Assembly: GCF_003590335.1 (NCBI RefSeq)
Contig: NZ_MIET01000070.1
Coordinates: 62,001-126,000, forward strand
From: Pseudoalteromonas sp. MSK9-3
GTDB lineage: Bacteria; Pseudomonadota; Gammaproteobacteria; Enterobacterales; Alteromonadaceae
Direction of reading: 5' to 3'
Length of the DNA stretch: 64,000 bases
Part shown: positions 35,826 to 45,371 of the stretch, in pieces
Numbering within the stretch: position 1 is the first letter of the stretch
How the letters are laid out: the number at the start of each line of letters is the position of its first letter
Notes under the pieces: model-generated
What the model saw: only the letters and a program-made list of their open reading frames with translations
The model's database searches: none
Told to the model about the DNA's origin: nothing
Position numbers and translations under genes: made by a program

Positions 35826-38120
35826 TTATTGAGCAAAGTCGCTCATGATCACGTGGTAATTGACGCCGCCGGTGCCAAAGCCATTAATGGCGGCATGACG
35901 CATGCCCTTAGGGGCTATGTAGGCTTTTCCATCATGCATTGGGTCGTAGCCTAATTGTGATAACTGTAAATCACTGCGTAATTCACCTCTGATTAAGTTT
36001 CTTGGGACTTGGCCATGTTCAAAGCTCAGTATCACTTTAATGACACTGGCTAATCCCGCGACCGCAAAGGTATGTCCAAACTGTGTTTTCAGTGCACCTA
36101 ACTTCAAAGTATGTTGCTGTCTAGGGCCATAAACTGACGAAATGGCAGCCACTTCGACAGCATCACCAACTGCGGTGCCCGTTCCGTGAGTTTCAACAAA
36201 TTCAACGTGCGCGGGTTTCACTGGTGTTTGTGAAAAAGCGTGGTCCATTGCGTGGATTTGCCCTTCGCTATTAGGTGCAATCATAGATTTACTTAACGTG
36301 CTTGAACCTATGGCGTTGAGCTCTGCCAGTACAGACCAGTGGTATTTTGTAGCCAACTGACGTTTTGTGAGGATCACCAGTGCGCATCCATCACCTGGGG
36401 TAAAACCGTCCGCAGTCTCACAAAATGTGGCAATAACATCGCGGGATAACATTTGCTGGCTAGAACATAAACTTAAATCATGTAAATTAGCGGGGAGTTC
36501 GACCGCGGCGACGATCGCCACATCGATTCGGCCACTTGAAATAGCATTTTTAGCGCAATCAAGTGCCGCAATAGAACCAGCGCAAGCAGCTTCTATTGCA
36601 AGGTGCTGGCAGTCATTTAGTTCAAAATGTGTTGCCACTTGTCGGCTGAGGTTACTGGCTTGGAAATCTTCACTGAGCGCATCTTTATTGAATTGCGTGA
36701 GCCATTTTTGCAGGCATACGTGTGCTGCGCCATTACCCGTGCCTAAGATCTCATTACATTGTGAGTAGAGGGCATGTAACTTGGCCGCCAGTAACTTACG
36801 ACGCTCTATAAATGGCCCTAGATTTGTTGCTGTGATCACCATAGACTTGGCGTTTTTTGGCAAGTTGAGCGTTTGCCACTGTTGAAGTGTGTGTGCTAAG
36901 ACTTCTTTTGGTTGAGGCTGTGCGAGTAAGTCTAGTCCGTCAGTATTGAGTTTGGCTGCAGTGTGACAATAGTAACTATCGTGTTGCGCATCGTTGGCTT
37001 TAAAGAGTGCCCCTTCAGAATAACGCTCATGTTGCAGTGTCGATATGCCACCAATTTGGTCCGTTAACCCGCTCCAGTAAGCTTTCTCGCCAAAACGATC
37101 CGCTAACCAAATCTGCTTGTCGCACAGCACCACGGTATTATGTTCTTGCCTTTCAATCGTTTTATATTCACGACAAATAGTAAAGGTCATAGCCGCCTGG
37201 CTATCAGGCATATTTGAAAATAATGCTTGTGCGTGCGTGTTGGGTTTTTTAAGCCAATTATTGAGTACCAGTGCGCCACAGACAATACCAGTATCGGGTA
37301 GTATATTGGCACGATGATCTAACTCAATGTTATGTGTATTGATGGTGGTTTTTAGTTGTTCTGTTAATGATGTAGAGCTTGGGTTGCAAAGCACAATACT
37401 GTGTACACCAGCAGAATTTGCATGTGCAGGAAGGGCTTCTCGTTCGCATGTTGAAACATGACTTAAATAGCCTTTTGCATCTGCAATAGGGTGATCACAG
37501 CGTTTTAATAGAATAACACTGGCTGCTAGGCGCTGGTGTGTTGCGTGCTCTGATGTGTCATTTGCTATAGCAATCAATACTGATTGGGCTTGGTTTGTTC
37601 TGAGGCTATCATAAGCCAAGGCAATTGCCTCTGAAAAGCTATCGTTCCCTGATTCAATGGCAAAAGCACGACCTGTTAACTTGCAACTTTGTGCGATGCG
37701 AGTCGCCATGGTAGTTGCCATTTCTCCGACTTTATCGTGGCTACTGCCAATCTGTGTAGGCAGTAATGAAGCGAGTTTCTGTGCTGTTTGCGTTTCGCTT
37801 AGTTGCATTAACTGTCTGATCATGGCGTTGGCGGTGACGCGATAATGGTTTGCCAATTGGCGATCTGTGCCTGCATGGGTACATAAGATCACATCAGTAC
37901 GGTCTTGCTCAATGGTACTGCGGTGTGACTCGATTAACTCGTAGCTAAGCTGTAAGAGCGGTAGCTGCATACGGTTAATCGCCGTGCGGTAAATCGGCGG
38001 TATAGCGTATTTGGCGTACTGTTTTTGGTCCTCAAGCACAGCCAATGACCCATCTTTTGGTGATCCAACAAGCTGCGCGCAGTCTAACAGTGCAATGGCG
38101 GTGGGGGTATACGATGTCAT
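35826..38120 (-). CDS. tamF: PigJ-like ketosynthase (two KS-like halves)
   Basis: 764 residues, near the length of PigJ. The C-terminal half (about 380-764) is a complete ketosynthase: active-site Cys in IEAACAGSIAALDCA, and two His residues in VEFVETHGTGTAVGDAVEV and LKTQFGHTFAVAGLASVIK. The N-terminal half is a degenerate ketosynthase without a clear Cys-His-His set. In MBC synthesis PigJ extends pyrrolyl thioester with a malonyl unit on PigH. It abuts the ligase gene (stop codon at 38121, ATG at 38120), so the two are coupled. Confidence 0.88.
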   Translation of the reverse strand: MTSYTPTAIALLDCAQLVGSPKDGSLAVLEDQKQYAKYAIPPIYRTAINRMQLPLLQLSYELIESHRSTIEQDRTDVILCTHAGTDRQLANHYRVTANAMIRQLMQLSETQTAQKLASLLPTQIGSSHDKVGEMATTMATRIAQSCKLTGRAFAIESGNDSFSEAIALAYDSLRTNQAQSVLIAIANDTSEHATHQRLAASVILLKRCDHPIADAKGYLSHVSTCEREALPAHANSAGVHSIVLCNPSSTSLTEQLKTTINTHNIELDHRANILPDTGIVCGALVLNNWLKKPNTHAQALFSNMPDSQAAMTFTICREYKTIERQEHNTVVLCDKQIWLADRFGEKAYWSGLTDQIGGISTLQHERYSEGALFKANDAQHDSYYCHTAAKLNTDGLDLLAQPQPKEVLAHTLQQWQTLNLPKNAKSMVITATNLGPFIERRKLLAAKLHALYSQCNEILGTGNGAAHVCLQKWLTQFNKDALSEDFQASNLSRQVATHFELNDCQHLAIEAACAGSIAALDCAKNAISSGRIDVAIVAAVELPANLHDLSLCSSQQMLSRDVIATFCETADGFTPGDGCALVILTKRQLATKYHWSVLAELNAIGSSTLSKSMIAPNSEGQIHAMDHAFSQTPVKPAHVEFVETHGTGTAVGDAVEVAAISSVYGPRQQHTLKLGALKTQFGHTFAVAGLASVIKVILSFEHGQVPRNLIRGELRSDLQLSQLGYDPMHDGKAYIAPKGMRHAAINGFGTGGVNYHVIMSDFAQ

Positions 38121-39650
38121 TTAACTGTCTACCTTTGCAATTTCTGGGTAATCGATTTTGCCGTTAGCATTTTTAGGTAATTGTGCCAACGCTTTAAATT
38201 TATGTGGGATCATGTACACCGGAAGATGCTCAGCACAGTATGCTTTGAGTGCCAAAGAGCCTGGCTTATTTTCACTGTCTTGAGGTGAGTAGGTCACTAT
38301 AATCTTGGTTGACTCAGCACAAAAGCGAACGGCAACTTCTTTAATGTCTGGGTGCTGAATGAGTTTCGCTTCAATCTCTGCGAGCTCGATACGATACCCC
38401 GCGGCTTTTATCATGCGGTCTCGACGACCCAGAAAATGATAAACACCGTTTGAAAATTGTACTATGTCGCCCGTGTGGTGTATGTGCTGCTGGTGGCTAG
38501 TTTGTTGCTGCGCATCATGGCAATACCCTTGAGTGACGCAGCTTCCTTTCACAACCAACTCTCCACTGGCCCCTTCAAGCAGAGTGACTTGCTGGTGATT
38601 TTCATCCAACATCCAAACCTGAGCATCGCCAATCGCAGAACCAATCGGGAGTGGCGCATCACTTATAATATCTTTATCGGTTACTTGATAAGCCAAGCAG
38701 ACATTAGTTTCAGTCGGGCCATAAAAATTATAAAAAGTACAGTTTTTGATACTGCTTGCCAGCGCTTGAAGACAAGGTTTTGGCATTACTTCCCCAGCAA
38801 AAATAACGTGCGTCAGGCTCAGTGGTGCAGCTTGCTCCCATAAACCAATCCGGTTCATTAGGCTCAGTAATGACGGCACCGTGTACATAATGCTGATTTT
38901 TTGCTCTTTTAGGATCGTGGCCAAATTAAGTGGTTGTTTAGCCGCATCATCATCTGCAACATATAAACTGCCGCCCACACTCAGACTTGAAAATAAATCA
39001 AAGGTACTAATGTCAAAGTTGAAGCTGGCAATATTTAAAAACCGGTCTTGTTTGCCAAGCGATAGCGACCGAGTGGTCCAATCTATAAAGTGCTGCAGGT
39101 TATTGAGTGACAATTGCACCCCTTTGGGTCTCCCAGTTGATCCTGAGGTAAATAAAATGGCGGCGAGATCATCTTTTTTGCTGTGTGAGATAGGCGCACA
39201 ATGGGGGGTATTAATATGTTCTGGCCATACAAACTGCGTGAGTTCTGAAGTCGTATCATAGATATCGACCAAAGTTATCAGTTTGATGTGTGGAAATGCC
39301 TGTAATGCAGCTTGTGCTTGTTGTAGATGCGCGATATCAACCAATAAGGTATCTACCTGTCCGTCAGCCAGTATTAATTCCACTCTGTTTGTGGGTTGTT
39401 TTGCATCAATAGGGATATATGCTGAGTCCGCGCTTAATACGGCGAGTATACTCAGCACATAATGATTATTTTTGTCTAACCAAATGGCGGTTCGGTTAGC
39501 AGGCGCTAGCACAGTTGCCAAGGCGCTCACATAGTTTGCGGCTTGTTGGTAACTACACACTGGTTCAGCCAATAAAAATGGCTGCTCTGGTTGGGATTGA
39601 GCCCAATGAAATAGCGCCTTATGTAGCGCTGTTGGCAACGTGTTATTCAT
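38121..39650 (-). CDS. tamE: PigI-like L-prolyl-AMP ligase
   Basis: 509 residues, a stand-alone adenylation enzyme. Core motifs: ILFTSGSTGRPKGVQLSLNN, NFYGPTETNVCLAY, HHTGDIVQFSNGVYHFLGRR, DRMIKAAGYRIELAEIE and the C-terminal Lys in PKNANGKIDYPEI. In the pathway it activates proline and loads it on the PCP, TamB. It follows the oxoamine synthase gene by 9 bases. Specificity for proline is inferred from the cluster rather than a decoded pocket. Confidence 0.9.
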   Translation of the reverse strand: MNNTLPTALHKALFHWAQSQPEQPFLLAEPVCSYQQAANYVSALATVLAPANRTAIWLDKNNHYVLSILAVLSADSAYIPIDAKQPTNRVELILADGQVDTLLVDIAHLQQAQAALQAFPHIKLITLVDIYDTTSELTQFVWPEHINTPHCAPISHSKKDDLAAILFTSGSTGRPKGVQLSLNNLQHFIDWTTRSLSLGKQDRFLNIASFNFDISTFDLFSSLSVGGSLYVADDDAAKQPLNLATILKEQKISIMYTVPSLLSLMNRIGLWEQAAPLSLTHVIFAGEVMPKPCLQALASSIKNCTFYNFYGPTETNVCLAYQVTDKDIISDAPLPIGSAIGDAQVWMLDENHQQVTLLEGASGELVVKGSCVTQGYCHDAQQQTSHQQHIHHTGDIVQFSNGVYHFLGRRDRMIKAAGYRIELAEIEAKLIQHPDIKEVAVRFCAESTKIIVTYSPQDSENKPGSLALKAYCAEHLPVYMIPHKFKALAQLPKNANGKIDYPEIAKVDS

Positions 39651-39659
39651 GGCTGTTCC

Positions 39660-41267
39660 TTAGCGACTAAAACCGGGTAAACCCACTTTTTGTGCGGCTT
39701 TAAGTAGTATTTCTATTGCTTGGTCTAAATCCTCTTTGGTATGTTGCGATAGCACACTGATCCGCAGCCTTGCATCACCAACCGCGACACCTGGAAAGAC
39801 CACTGTTTGACAAAACATACCGAGCTGTCGAACGTGATGGCCAAGCTCCATCGTGCGCGTTTCATCACCAATCACAATAGGAATGATGGCACTTTCACAG
39901 TCACCGGTATCAAAGCCACATTCACGCAGCGCACTGTGGAGGTAATTCACGTTGCTCCAAAGCTTCTCTAATCGCTCTGGTTCTTTTTCCATAATATCGA
40001 TGCACTGGATCAAGCCTGCTGCTACGTGTGCAGGGATTGTTGCCGCAAATACATATGAATTGGCGTAAAAACGTAAGTAGTCGATGACTTCTTTATCGCC
40101 ACAAACAAAGCCGCCCATTCCTGCAAGCGTTTTACTCATGGTGCCAAGTTCTAAGTCAACTTCATGCTTTAAGTTAAAGTGTTCCGCGGTGCCAGATCCT
40201 GTTGCACCTAAAATACCCGTTGAGTGCGCATCATCAATGAGAATACGCGCTTGGTATTTACGGGCTAAACGCACCATTTCAGGGAGTTTGACAATGTTGC
40301 CATGCATACTGAATACGCCGTCGGCGACGATGAGCTTGCCGCCATCAGAATCACTACAATTTTTGAGTACTTCTTCTAATGAGGCCATGTCATTGTGTTT
40401 GTAAATACGCTTTTTGGCACCAGAGAGCTTACATCCATCTTGAATACTCATATGGTTGTAAACATCGGTGATAATGGTATCTTTAGGGCCCATTAAAGCA
40501 GATATGGTGCCTAAATTGGCAGAATAACCTGACGGAAAAACAATACAGGCTTCGCGGCCTTTAAAGCGTGCTAGGCGTTCTTCAAGTTCAAGGTGTAAGT
40601 GGTTGGTGCCGCCAATCAATCGACATCCAGTGTTTGTTGCGCCATATTGTTTAACCGCATCACTAATCGCATTAACCACACGTGGCTCGTTGGCCAAACC
40701 TAAGTAGTTATTAGAGGCAAACATTAAGAATTCGCGTTCTTTATTTTGGTATGCATCAAAAATAGTGGCGCGATTTTCACACTTTGAACTCAATGGCATG
40801 CCGTACCAGAAGTTACCAGTTTGTTCTTGTGACTCATAAAAATCGTTAAACTTTCTAACTTTACTGAATAAGTCGGGGCTGCCATCAGCAACAAAGTCAC
40901 GCATTGTTTGGTGTGTTGACGGCACCGTTGCGTCATCCACAGAAGGGGCTTGCGGTGTTGCTTGAACAGTATGTTCAACACCCAGACTAGCGAGTTTTTG
41001 TTGACCTTTTTCAGTAACAGCCACATTTACACAACGTGCAATTAAGTCTTGTATTGTATTGAAGCTAGCCGTATTGAGCTTGGTGTCAAACGCAAAGAGC
41101 TGTTGAAGTTCATCTACAATACTGGCTAATATGATTGAATCAATACCTAAGCCTTCTTCCATTGCTTGGTCCAGACGTAAATCAGACTCTGAATAGCATG
41201 TTTGTTCTTTTACGATATCTAAAACAAGCGGCTGAACATCAGCCGCTGACAGTGTGTTTTGTGTCAT
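39660..41267 (-). CDS. tamD: PigH-like carrier protein - alpha-oxoamine synthase
   Basis: 535 residues from the ATG at 41267, which has a GGA site 8 bases upstream; an ATG four codons earlier (41279) is the alternative. Residues about 1-80 are one acyl-carrier domain with Ser44 in EEGLGIDSIILAS. Residues about 130-530 are an alpha-oxoamine synthase (FASNNYLGLANEPRVVNAI, SGYSANLGTISALMGPKD, LIDDAHSTGILGATG, and the PLP Lys in LGTMSKTLAGMGGFVCG). In MBC synthesis PigH condenses the pyrrolyl beta-ketothioester with serine to form the second ring. PigH carries two carrier domains; only one is visible here. Confidence 0.9.
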   Translation of the reverse strand: MTQNTLSAADVQPLVLDIVKEQTCYSESDLRLDQAMEEGLGIDSIILASIVDELQQLFAFDTKLNTASFNTIQDLIARCVNVAVTEKGQQKLASLGVEHTVQATPQAPSVDDATVPSTHQTMRDFVADGSPDLFSKVRKFNDFYESQEQTGNFWYGMPLSSKCENRATIFDAYQNKEREFLMFASNNYLGLANEPRVVNAISDAVKQYGATNTGCRLIGGTNHLHLELEERLARFKGREACIVFPSGYSANLGTISALMGPKDTIITDVYNHMSIQDGCKLSGAKKRIYKHNDMASLEEVLKNCSDSDGGKLIVADGVFSMHGNIVKLPEMVRLARKYQARILIDDAHSTGILGATGSGTAEHFNLKHEVDLELGTMSKTLAGMGGFVCGDKEVIDYLRFYANSYVFAATIPAHVAAGLIQCIDIMEKEPERLEKLWSNVNYLHSALRECGFDTGDCESAIIPIVIGDETRTMELGHHVRQLGMFCQTVVFPGVAVGDARLRISVLSQHTKEDLDQAIEILLKAAQKVGLPGFSR

Positions 41268-41284
41268 AGTTAAATCCATTTACT

Positions 41285-42403
41285 CTAGTTAATTTCTTCA
41301 ATACCAATGATTTGTTCGAGTGACGGTGCCTCGATATCAGCTTGTGGCTTAGTTTGTAGTCGTGCTTTTAGGGCTTTTTCTTCATTGGCTTCGCGAATGA
41401 GTTTCTCTCTAAAGCGAATATAATGTGCATTTACTTTATCAAGCGGGATCAAACGATTGGCTTTCGGACTAGACACTTTCGGATTTTGATATGAAATAAC
41501 CGCCATATCTTTATCTTGTTGTACAAATCGTTCGATACGGCACATATACCAAGGGCGAACAGGACGCCAGAATGGAATAGGTAATGGTTTAATCAACGGC
41601 AACAATAAATCACGTTTTGGTTCTTGGTAACATACACAGACCCAGCATGTATTGTCGTCGATAGGCGTCGGTATAAACATCACATCGAATACATCGCTTC
41701 GGATCAAAACAAGGTTCGGCATTTGAACATCAATGCCAAATTGCCAGCCGCGTGTCCAAGGTTTACGAGCAACTAAGGTTTCTTCTGCTGTGCGCTCATC
41801 ATCTGGACGTAATACAAAATCACTGGTAATTAAAGTGCCGTCGACTTTACATTCGAAGTTGTCGACCTTGCCGCCTTTGGGATCCCAAATATTAATGGCA
41901 GAGCCTTTATGTACAAATGGAATGTGATAAATTTCACATACGCTTTCTACATAGCGAGTATAGTTAATTGGCGCATCCCAGCCGTAAAATGAATAGTAAC
42001 CTTTATACTCTTTAAACTGTTTGAACATCGGCACTTCAGGGTAGTCACTTTCAGGCATTAAATCGCCATACCAAAACCAAATGAGCCCAAACTCTTCTTT
42101 TACTTTATAAGTTTTGACACACATGCCTTTAGGCACATCACCATTTTTCCCGAGTACAGGCATGTGAACGCAGTCACCTTTTTGGTCAAACTGAAAACCG
42201 TGGTAAGGGCAAGCTATAATGTCACCGTGTTGTTTCCCACGGCTTAGCATTACGCCTTTATGCGGACATTTATCATCCATACAAACAAGTTCACCTTTGG
42301 TATCGCGGTACAGTACCAGTAACTTGTTGAGACGTTTTATGCCGATAGGTTTCTTTTTTACGTCTTGGATCCTTGAAATTGCATACCATTGATTAGGGAT
42401 CAT
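41285..42403 (-). CDS. tamC: TamC: Rieske non-haem iron oxygenase
   Basis: 372 residues. The Rieske 2Fe-2S ligands are Cys46, His48, Cys65 and His68 (KCPHKG and IIACPYHGFQFD). The mononuclear-iron pair is His160 and His165 (EIYHIPFVHKG). The residue that is usually a bridging Asp is Glu157, as in a few other Rieske enzymes such as carnitine oxygenase. RedG and McpG in Streptomyces are Rieske enzymes that close rings in prodiginines, so this protein may oxidise or cyclise the alkyl chain of the tambjamine. No dedicated reductase or ferredoxin gene is visible, so electrons must come from elsewhere. It overlaps tamB by 4 bases. Confidence 0.85.
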   Translation of the reverse strand: MIPNQWYAISRIQDVKKKPIGIKRLNKLLVLYRDTKGELVCMDDKCPHKGVMLSRGKQHGDIIACPYHGFQFDQKGDCVHMPVLGKNGDVPKGMCVKTYKVKEEFGLIWFWYGDLMPESDYPEVPMFKQFKEYKGYYSFYGWDAPINYTRYVESVCEIYHIPFVHKGSAINIWDPKGGKVDNFECKVDGTLITSDFVLRPDDERTAEETLVARKPWTRGWQFGIDVQMPNLVLIRSDVFDVMFIPTPIDDNTCWVCVCYQEPKRDLLLPLIKPLPIPFWRPVRPWYMCRIERFVQQDKDMAVISYQNPKVSSPKANRLIPLDKVNAHYIRFREKLIREANEEKALKARLQTKPQADIEAPSLEQIIGIEEIN

Positions 42404-42672
42404 AGTGTGGCCTCCTTATTGCTGTGATGTTCAATAACCTTGCTTAGTACTTCGACGGAAGCAAAGTTGTCTGGGTGAATATCGATAACGGGTAATCGCA
42501 ATGAAAACTCTCGATGGATAAAATCAACAACATCAAAAATAGATGCAGAGTCCAGAATATTGAGTTTTATTATTGGCGTATCTGGTGCCACTTGTTCATC
42601 ATCATCAAGGTAACTCGATGCGATAAATTGGCATAGTTTGGCCGACACAGTGTCAACTGAAAGATTTAGCAT
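42400..42672 (-). CDS. tamB: PigG-like peptidyl carrier protein
   Basis: 90 residues. The phosphopantetheine Ser is Ser42 in LNILDSASIFDVVDF, within a four-helix acyl-carrier fold. It carries proline as a thioester after loading by TamE, is oxidised to pyrrole by TamG, and is then passed to the ketosynthase. The start overlaps the end of tamA by 7 bases and the stop overlaps tamC by 4 bases, so the three are translationally coupled. Confidence 0.9.
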   Translation of the reverse strand: MLNLSVDTVSAKLCQFIASSYLDDDEQVAPDTPIIKLNILDSASIFDVVDFIHREFSLRLPVIDIHPDNFASVEVLSKVIEHHSNKEATL

Positions 42673-44747
42673 GTTGAATCTAACTCCGTTTGCGGGTTTT
42701 TATTTGCTACTTGGGTAATTTTTTCTGCCAGTAAGCTCGGAGTATTAGAGCTATAAAGCACATCTGGTGCGAGATAAACGCCAGTTTGCTGTTCTAACCT
42801 AAAGAGGATCTCCATGGCTAACACTGAATCAAGCCCCACATTTGCCAGTGAATCTTGCGCCGAAATTTGTGCACTGGGCACCCCTGTTAATTCGGTGACT
42901 TGGTATATCAACCATTGTTGAACACTGGTTGTGTCTTGCAGGTTCAGCACATGGGTTGAGGCATTATCATTGGTGTCGTTTTTCTGTTGATGCTGTGCAT
43001 CAAAGTGAAAATATGTTTGCAGTTGCGCTTGCTCAAAAGCCTGTTTAATCGCAACACGTTGCAGCTTACCTGATGACGTTATTTTGATGGTTTTTCGAGG
43101 TAAAAAGAGGACCTGATCTGCTTTGATGCCAAATCGTTCAATTAGACGGGCATTTAAGGTAATGGTTAATGCTTCAAAGTTACTGACATTACGTGGCACT
43201 TCAATTGCCATCACAAGTTGCTCACGCTGCTCGCTTACAACTGAAAAAGCGGCACTGCGGCAGTTTTTTAATTCAGGGAAAGCCAAAGATGCTTCATATT
43301 CTAAATCTTGAGGATAGAAATTAGCGCCTCGTAATATGATCACTTCTTTTAAGCGACCAGTGATAAATAGCTCATCATTGTCGTAAAAACCAAGGTCGCC
43401 AGTGCGATGATATGTTTCTGCATAATTACCTAGCTGCAAACCAAAATTTGCAATGGTGCGTGGTTCATCTTGCCAATACCCTGGGCTAATGCTGCTGCCT
43501 TGCAGCCAAACTTCACCGACTTGACCCATAGCGACTTCAGTGTGTGTAGCTGGGTCAACTATTTTTGCGTTCAGTGAGTGATGTACAATACCGCTACTAA
43601 CTAGCCATTGACTGTGTTTTGCTTCAGGTGAGACTTGTTTGACAACGCCGCGTTTCAATAGGGGTTCGTCAATACACAACTGTTGATACTGTTGACCATG
43701 CGGTTTACCACTGACCATAAGTGTGGCTTCAGCCATGCCGTAACACGGTAAAAAGGCATTCGTTTTTAACCCACACTGAGAGAACTTCTCAAAAAATTGC
43801 GTGATCGTGTGGGCATTAATAGGTTCTGCACCACAAAATAGGTTTTCAAGAGAAGATAAATCGAGTTCATCTAATCGTGCAGGGCGAATATTTTTCACCG
43901 CTAAGTCAAAGGCAAAATTAGGGGCACCTGTGGTGGTTGCTTTAAAGTCAGTAACGGCTTTTAGCCATGTAAATTGGCTACGTAAGAAAATGTCTGTTGG
44001 CATTAATAAGGTTGGATAACCAGTGTAAATGCCTTGCATTACACCACCAACAAGGCCCATATCGTGATGGGGTGGCAGCCATAACATCATGCGTGTGGTG
44101 TTTTCTTTATGGCCAAAGCTTTGCCTGATCAGCTCTGAGTTTTCTAGGGTGTTTTGGTTGGTGATGATCACACCTTTAGGCTTGCCGGTTGTCCCTGAAC
44201 TATATTGAAGTAGCGCAATGTCTGAATTTTTTGTTTTAAATTCATGTAATTGTGGTGCTTCTATGGTGGCGCAATCATCAATTAGTAGCCAGCGAACCTC
44301 TTTGTCAACCAGTTGTTCTTGCAGTAGTGGTTGAATCGCTTTAGTGGTGATCACAATCGGGTTACCCAAATCTGTCATTGCATATTCAAGACGTTCGACT
44401 TGTAATTGATTTTTTGGCGGGAATGATGGCACTGCAATAACTCGCGCCGCCATACAGCCATAAAATGCGGTCACAAAATCGACACCTTGCGGCAATACAA
44501 TGAGTGCTTGATCCTGTGAATCCTGAGGGGCCAGCGATATATTTATTAACTGTTGAGCAACTTGGCTAACCGCTGTTGCTAAAGCTTGATAACTGTAACT
44601 GGTTGGCGACTCGTCTTTGTCGACCATGAACTGAAAAACTTCTTGTTCTGGTTTGTTAATCGCATCTGATGCGAGTAAGTCTATTAAGCTATCCGCTTCA
44701 CACTGTAAGAGATCTCTTTTTGGGAAAAGAGGGTTGGAGGTTCCCAT
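42666..44747 (-). CDS. tamA: TamA: fatty acyl-AMP ligase fused to a carrier domain
   Basis: 693 residues. Residues about 30-590 are a fatty acyl-AMP ligase: LLQYSSGTTGKPKGVIITNQ (AMP loop), WLPPHHDMGLVGGVMQGIY (typical of this class), FLPCYGMAEATLMVSG, YHRTGDLGFYDNDELFITGR and the catalytic-type Lys in KITSSGKLQRVAIK. Residues about 610-685 are a carrier domain with Ser641 in NVGLDSVLAMEI. In P. tunicata TamA activates dodecanoic acid and loads its own carrier domain. It is the first gene of the operon, with an AAGGA site about 10 bases upstream and about 660 bases of regulatory DNA before it. Confidence 0.93.
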   Translation of the reverse strand: MGTSNPLFPKRDLLQCEADSLIDLLASDAINKPEQEVFQFMVDKDESPTSYSYQALATAVSQVAQQLINISLAPQDSQDQALIVLPQGVDFVTAFYGCMAARVIAVPSFPPKNQLQVERLEYAMTDLGNPIVITTKAIQPLLQEQLVDKEVRWLLIDDCATIEAPQLHEFKTKNSDIALLQYSSGTTGKPKGVIITNQNTLENSELIRQSFGHKENTTRMMLWLPPHHDMGLVGGVMQGIYTGYPTLLMPTDIFLRSQFTWLKAVTDFKATTTGAPNFAFDLAVKNIRPARLDELDLSSLENLFCGAEPINAHTITQFFEKFSQCGLKTNAFLPCYGMAEATLMVSGKPHGQQYQQLCIDEPLLKRGVVKQVSPEAKHSQWLVSSGIVHHSLNAKIVDPATHTEVAMGQVGEVWLQGSSISPGYWQDEPRTIANFGLQLGNYAETYHRTGDLGFYDNDELFITGRLKEVIILRGANFYPQDLEYEASLAFPELKNCRSAAFSVVSEQREQLVMAIEVPRNVSNFEALTITLNARLIERFGIKADQVLFLPRKTIKITSSGKLQRVAIKQAFEQAQLQTYFHFDAQHQQKNDTNDNASTHVLNLQDTTSVQQWLIYQVTELTGVPSAQISAQDSLANVGLDSVLAMEILFRLEQQTGVYLAPDVLYSSNTPSLLAEKITQVANKNPQTELDSTC

Positions 44748-45267
44748 GCTACATAATCCTTTTGGTTTTGCTTATTTACATAATCGCCCACAATTGTGAA
44801 AGAAATGTGTAGATTGATTAACTTTTAATTAAATCTTACAGTAAAAGTTTAACAAATAATACACATCGGTGCGTCGCTAGGCGGGGTGTTTGTTGATTTT
44901 TTAGCAACTTAAATCTTAATAAATATCAATATCGTTTTTGTTTTGGGTATTTGTGTTTGTTTGTTTTTTTTCTCTTCTAGAAAATAAATTAATATTTTTC
45001 AATGTTTTAAATTATATTTTCGATTTTGAGTAAATAAATTTGCTGCTTTAATGTTTATGAGTGAATTTGTTTGGGTGAATACTCTAATTAAAATCAACTA
45101 ATACTAATTGCTTATATCTTGTGCTTTTCTTGTGCGAGTCATCAAAGTTGCTTTGATGCAAACAATATGAATGCAATGTGAATTTTTGGTTTCGAGTGGT
45201 TGAGAGGATCTAATTCGGTTGATTCTTGGCTTTTTCGGAAGGTACTTGTGCAAATTTCTAATTTTAG

Positions 45268-45302
45268 TGTCCATTGCGGACATATTTAAGTGTCCGCGGA
45301 CA
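45268..45302. promoter_or_regulatory. Two TGTCC/GGACA inverted repeats, probable activator sites
   Basis: Site 1 is TGTCC-ATTGC-GGACA (45268-45282). Site 2 is the perfect 12-bp palindrome TGTCCGCGGACA (45291-45302). They lie roughly 80-115 bases before the predicted transcription start of the efflux operon, the normal place for a sigma-54 enhancer. The likely ligand is the response regulator encoded at 50176-51516. The two sites differ in spacer (5 and 2 bases). Confidence 0.6.
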
Positions 45303-45354
45303 GTTTTAATAGTTAACTTTTTACTTTATTTGTTATTAATCAACACTTTAAATA

Positions 45355-45371
45355 TTGGCATGATAATCGAA
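45355..45371 (+). promoter_or_regulatory. Candidate sigma-54 (-24/-12) promoter
   Basis: TTGGCATG-ATAA-TCGAA. The -24 element fits the YTGGCACG consensus with one change. The -12 element has TCGAA in place of TTGCA, so it is imperfect at an important C. The predicted start is about 30 bases before the small ORF at 45410. The downstream operon encodes a sigma-54 activator, which supports the call. Confidence 0.5.

Noticed and set aside
18961-44747. Prodigiosin rather than tambjamine cluster
   Set aside because: The genes for the monopyrrole branch (PigB, PigD and PigE types) are missing, while FAAL-carrier, acyl dehydrogenase and aminotransferase-reductase genes for an alkyl amine are present.
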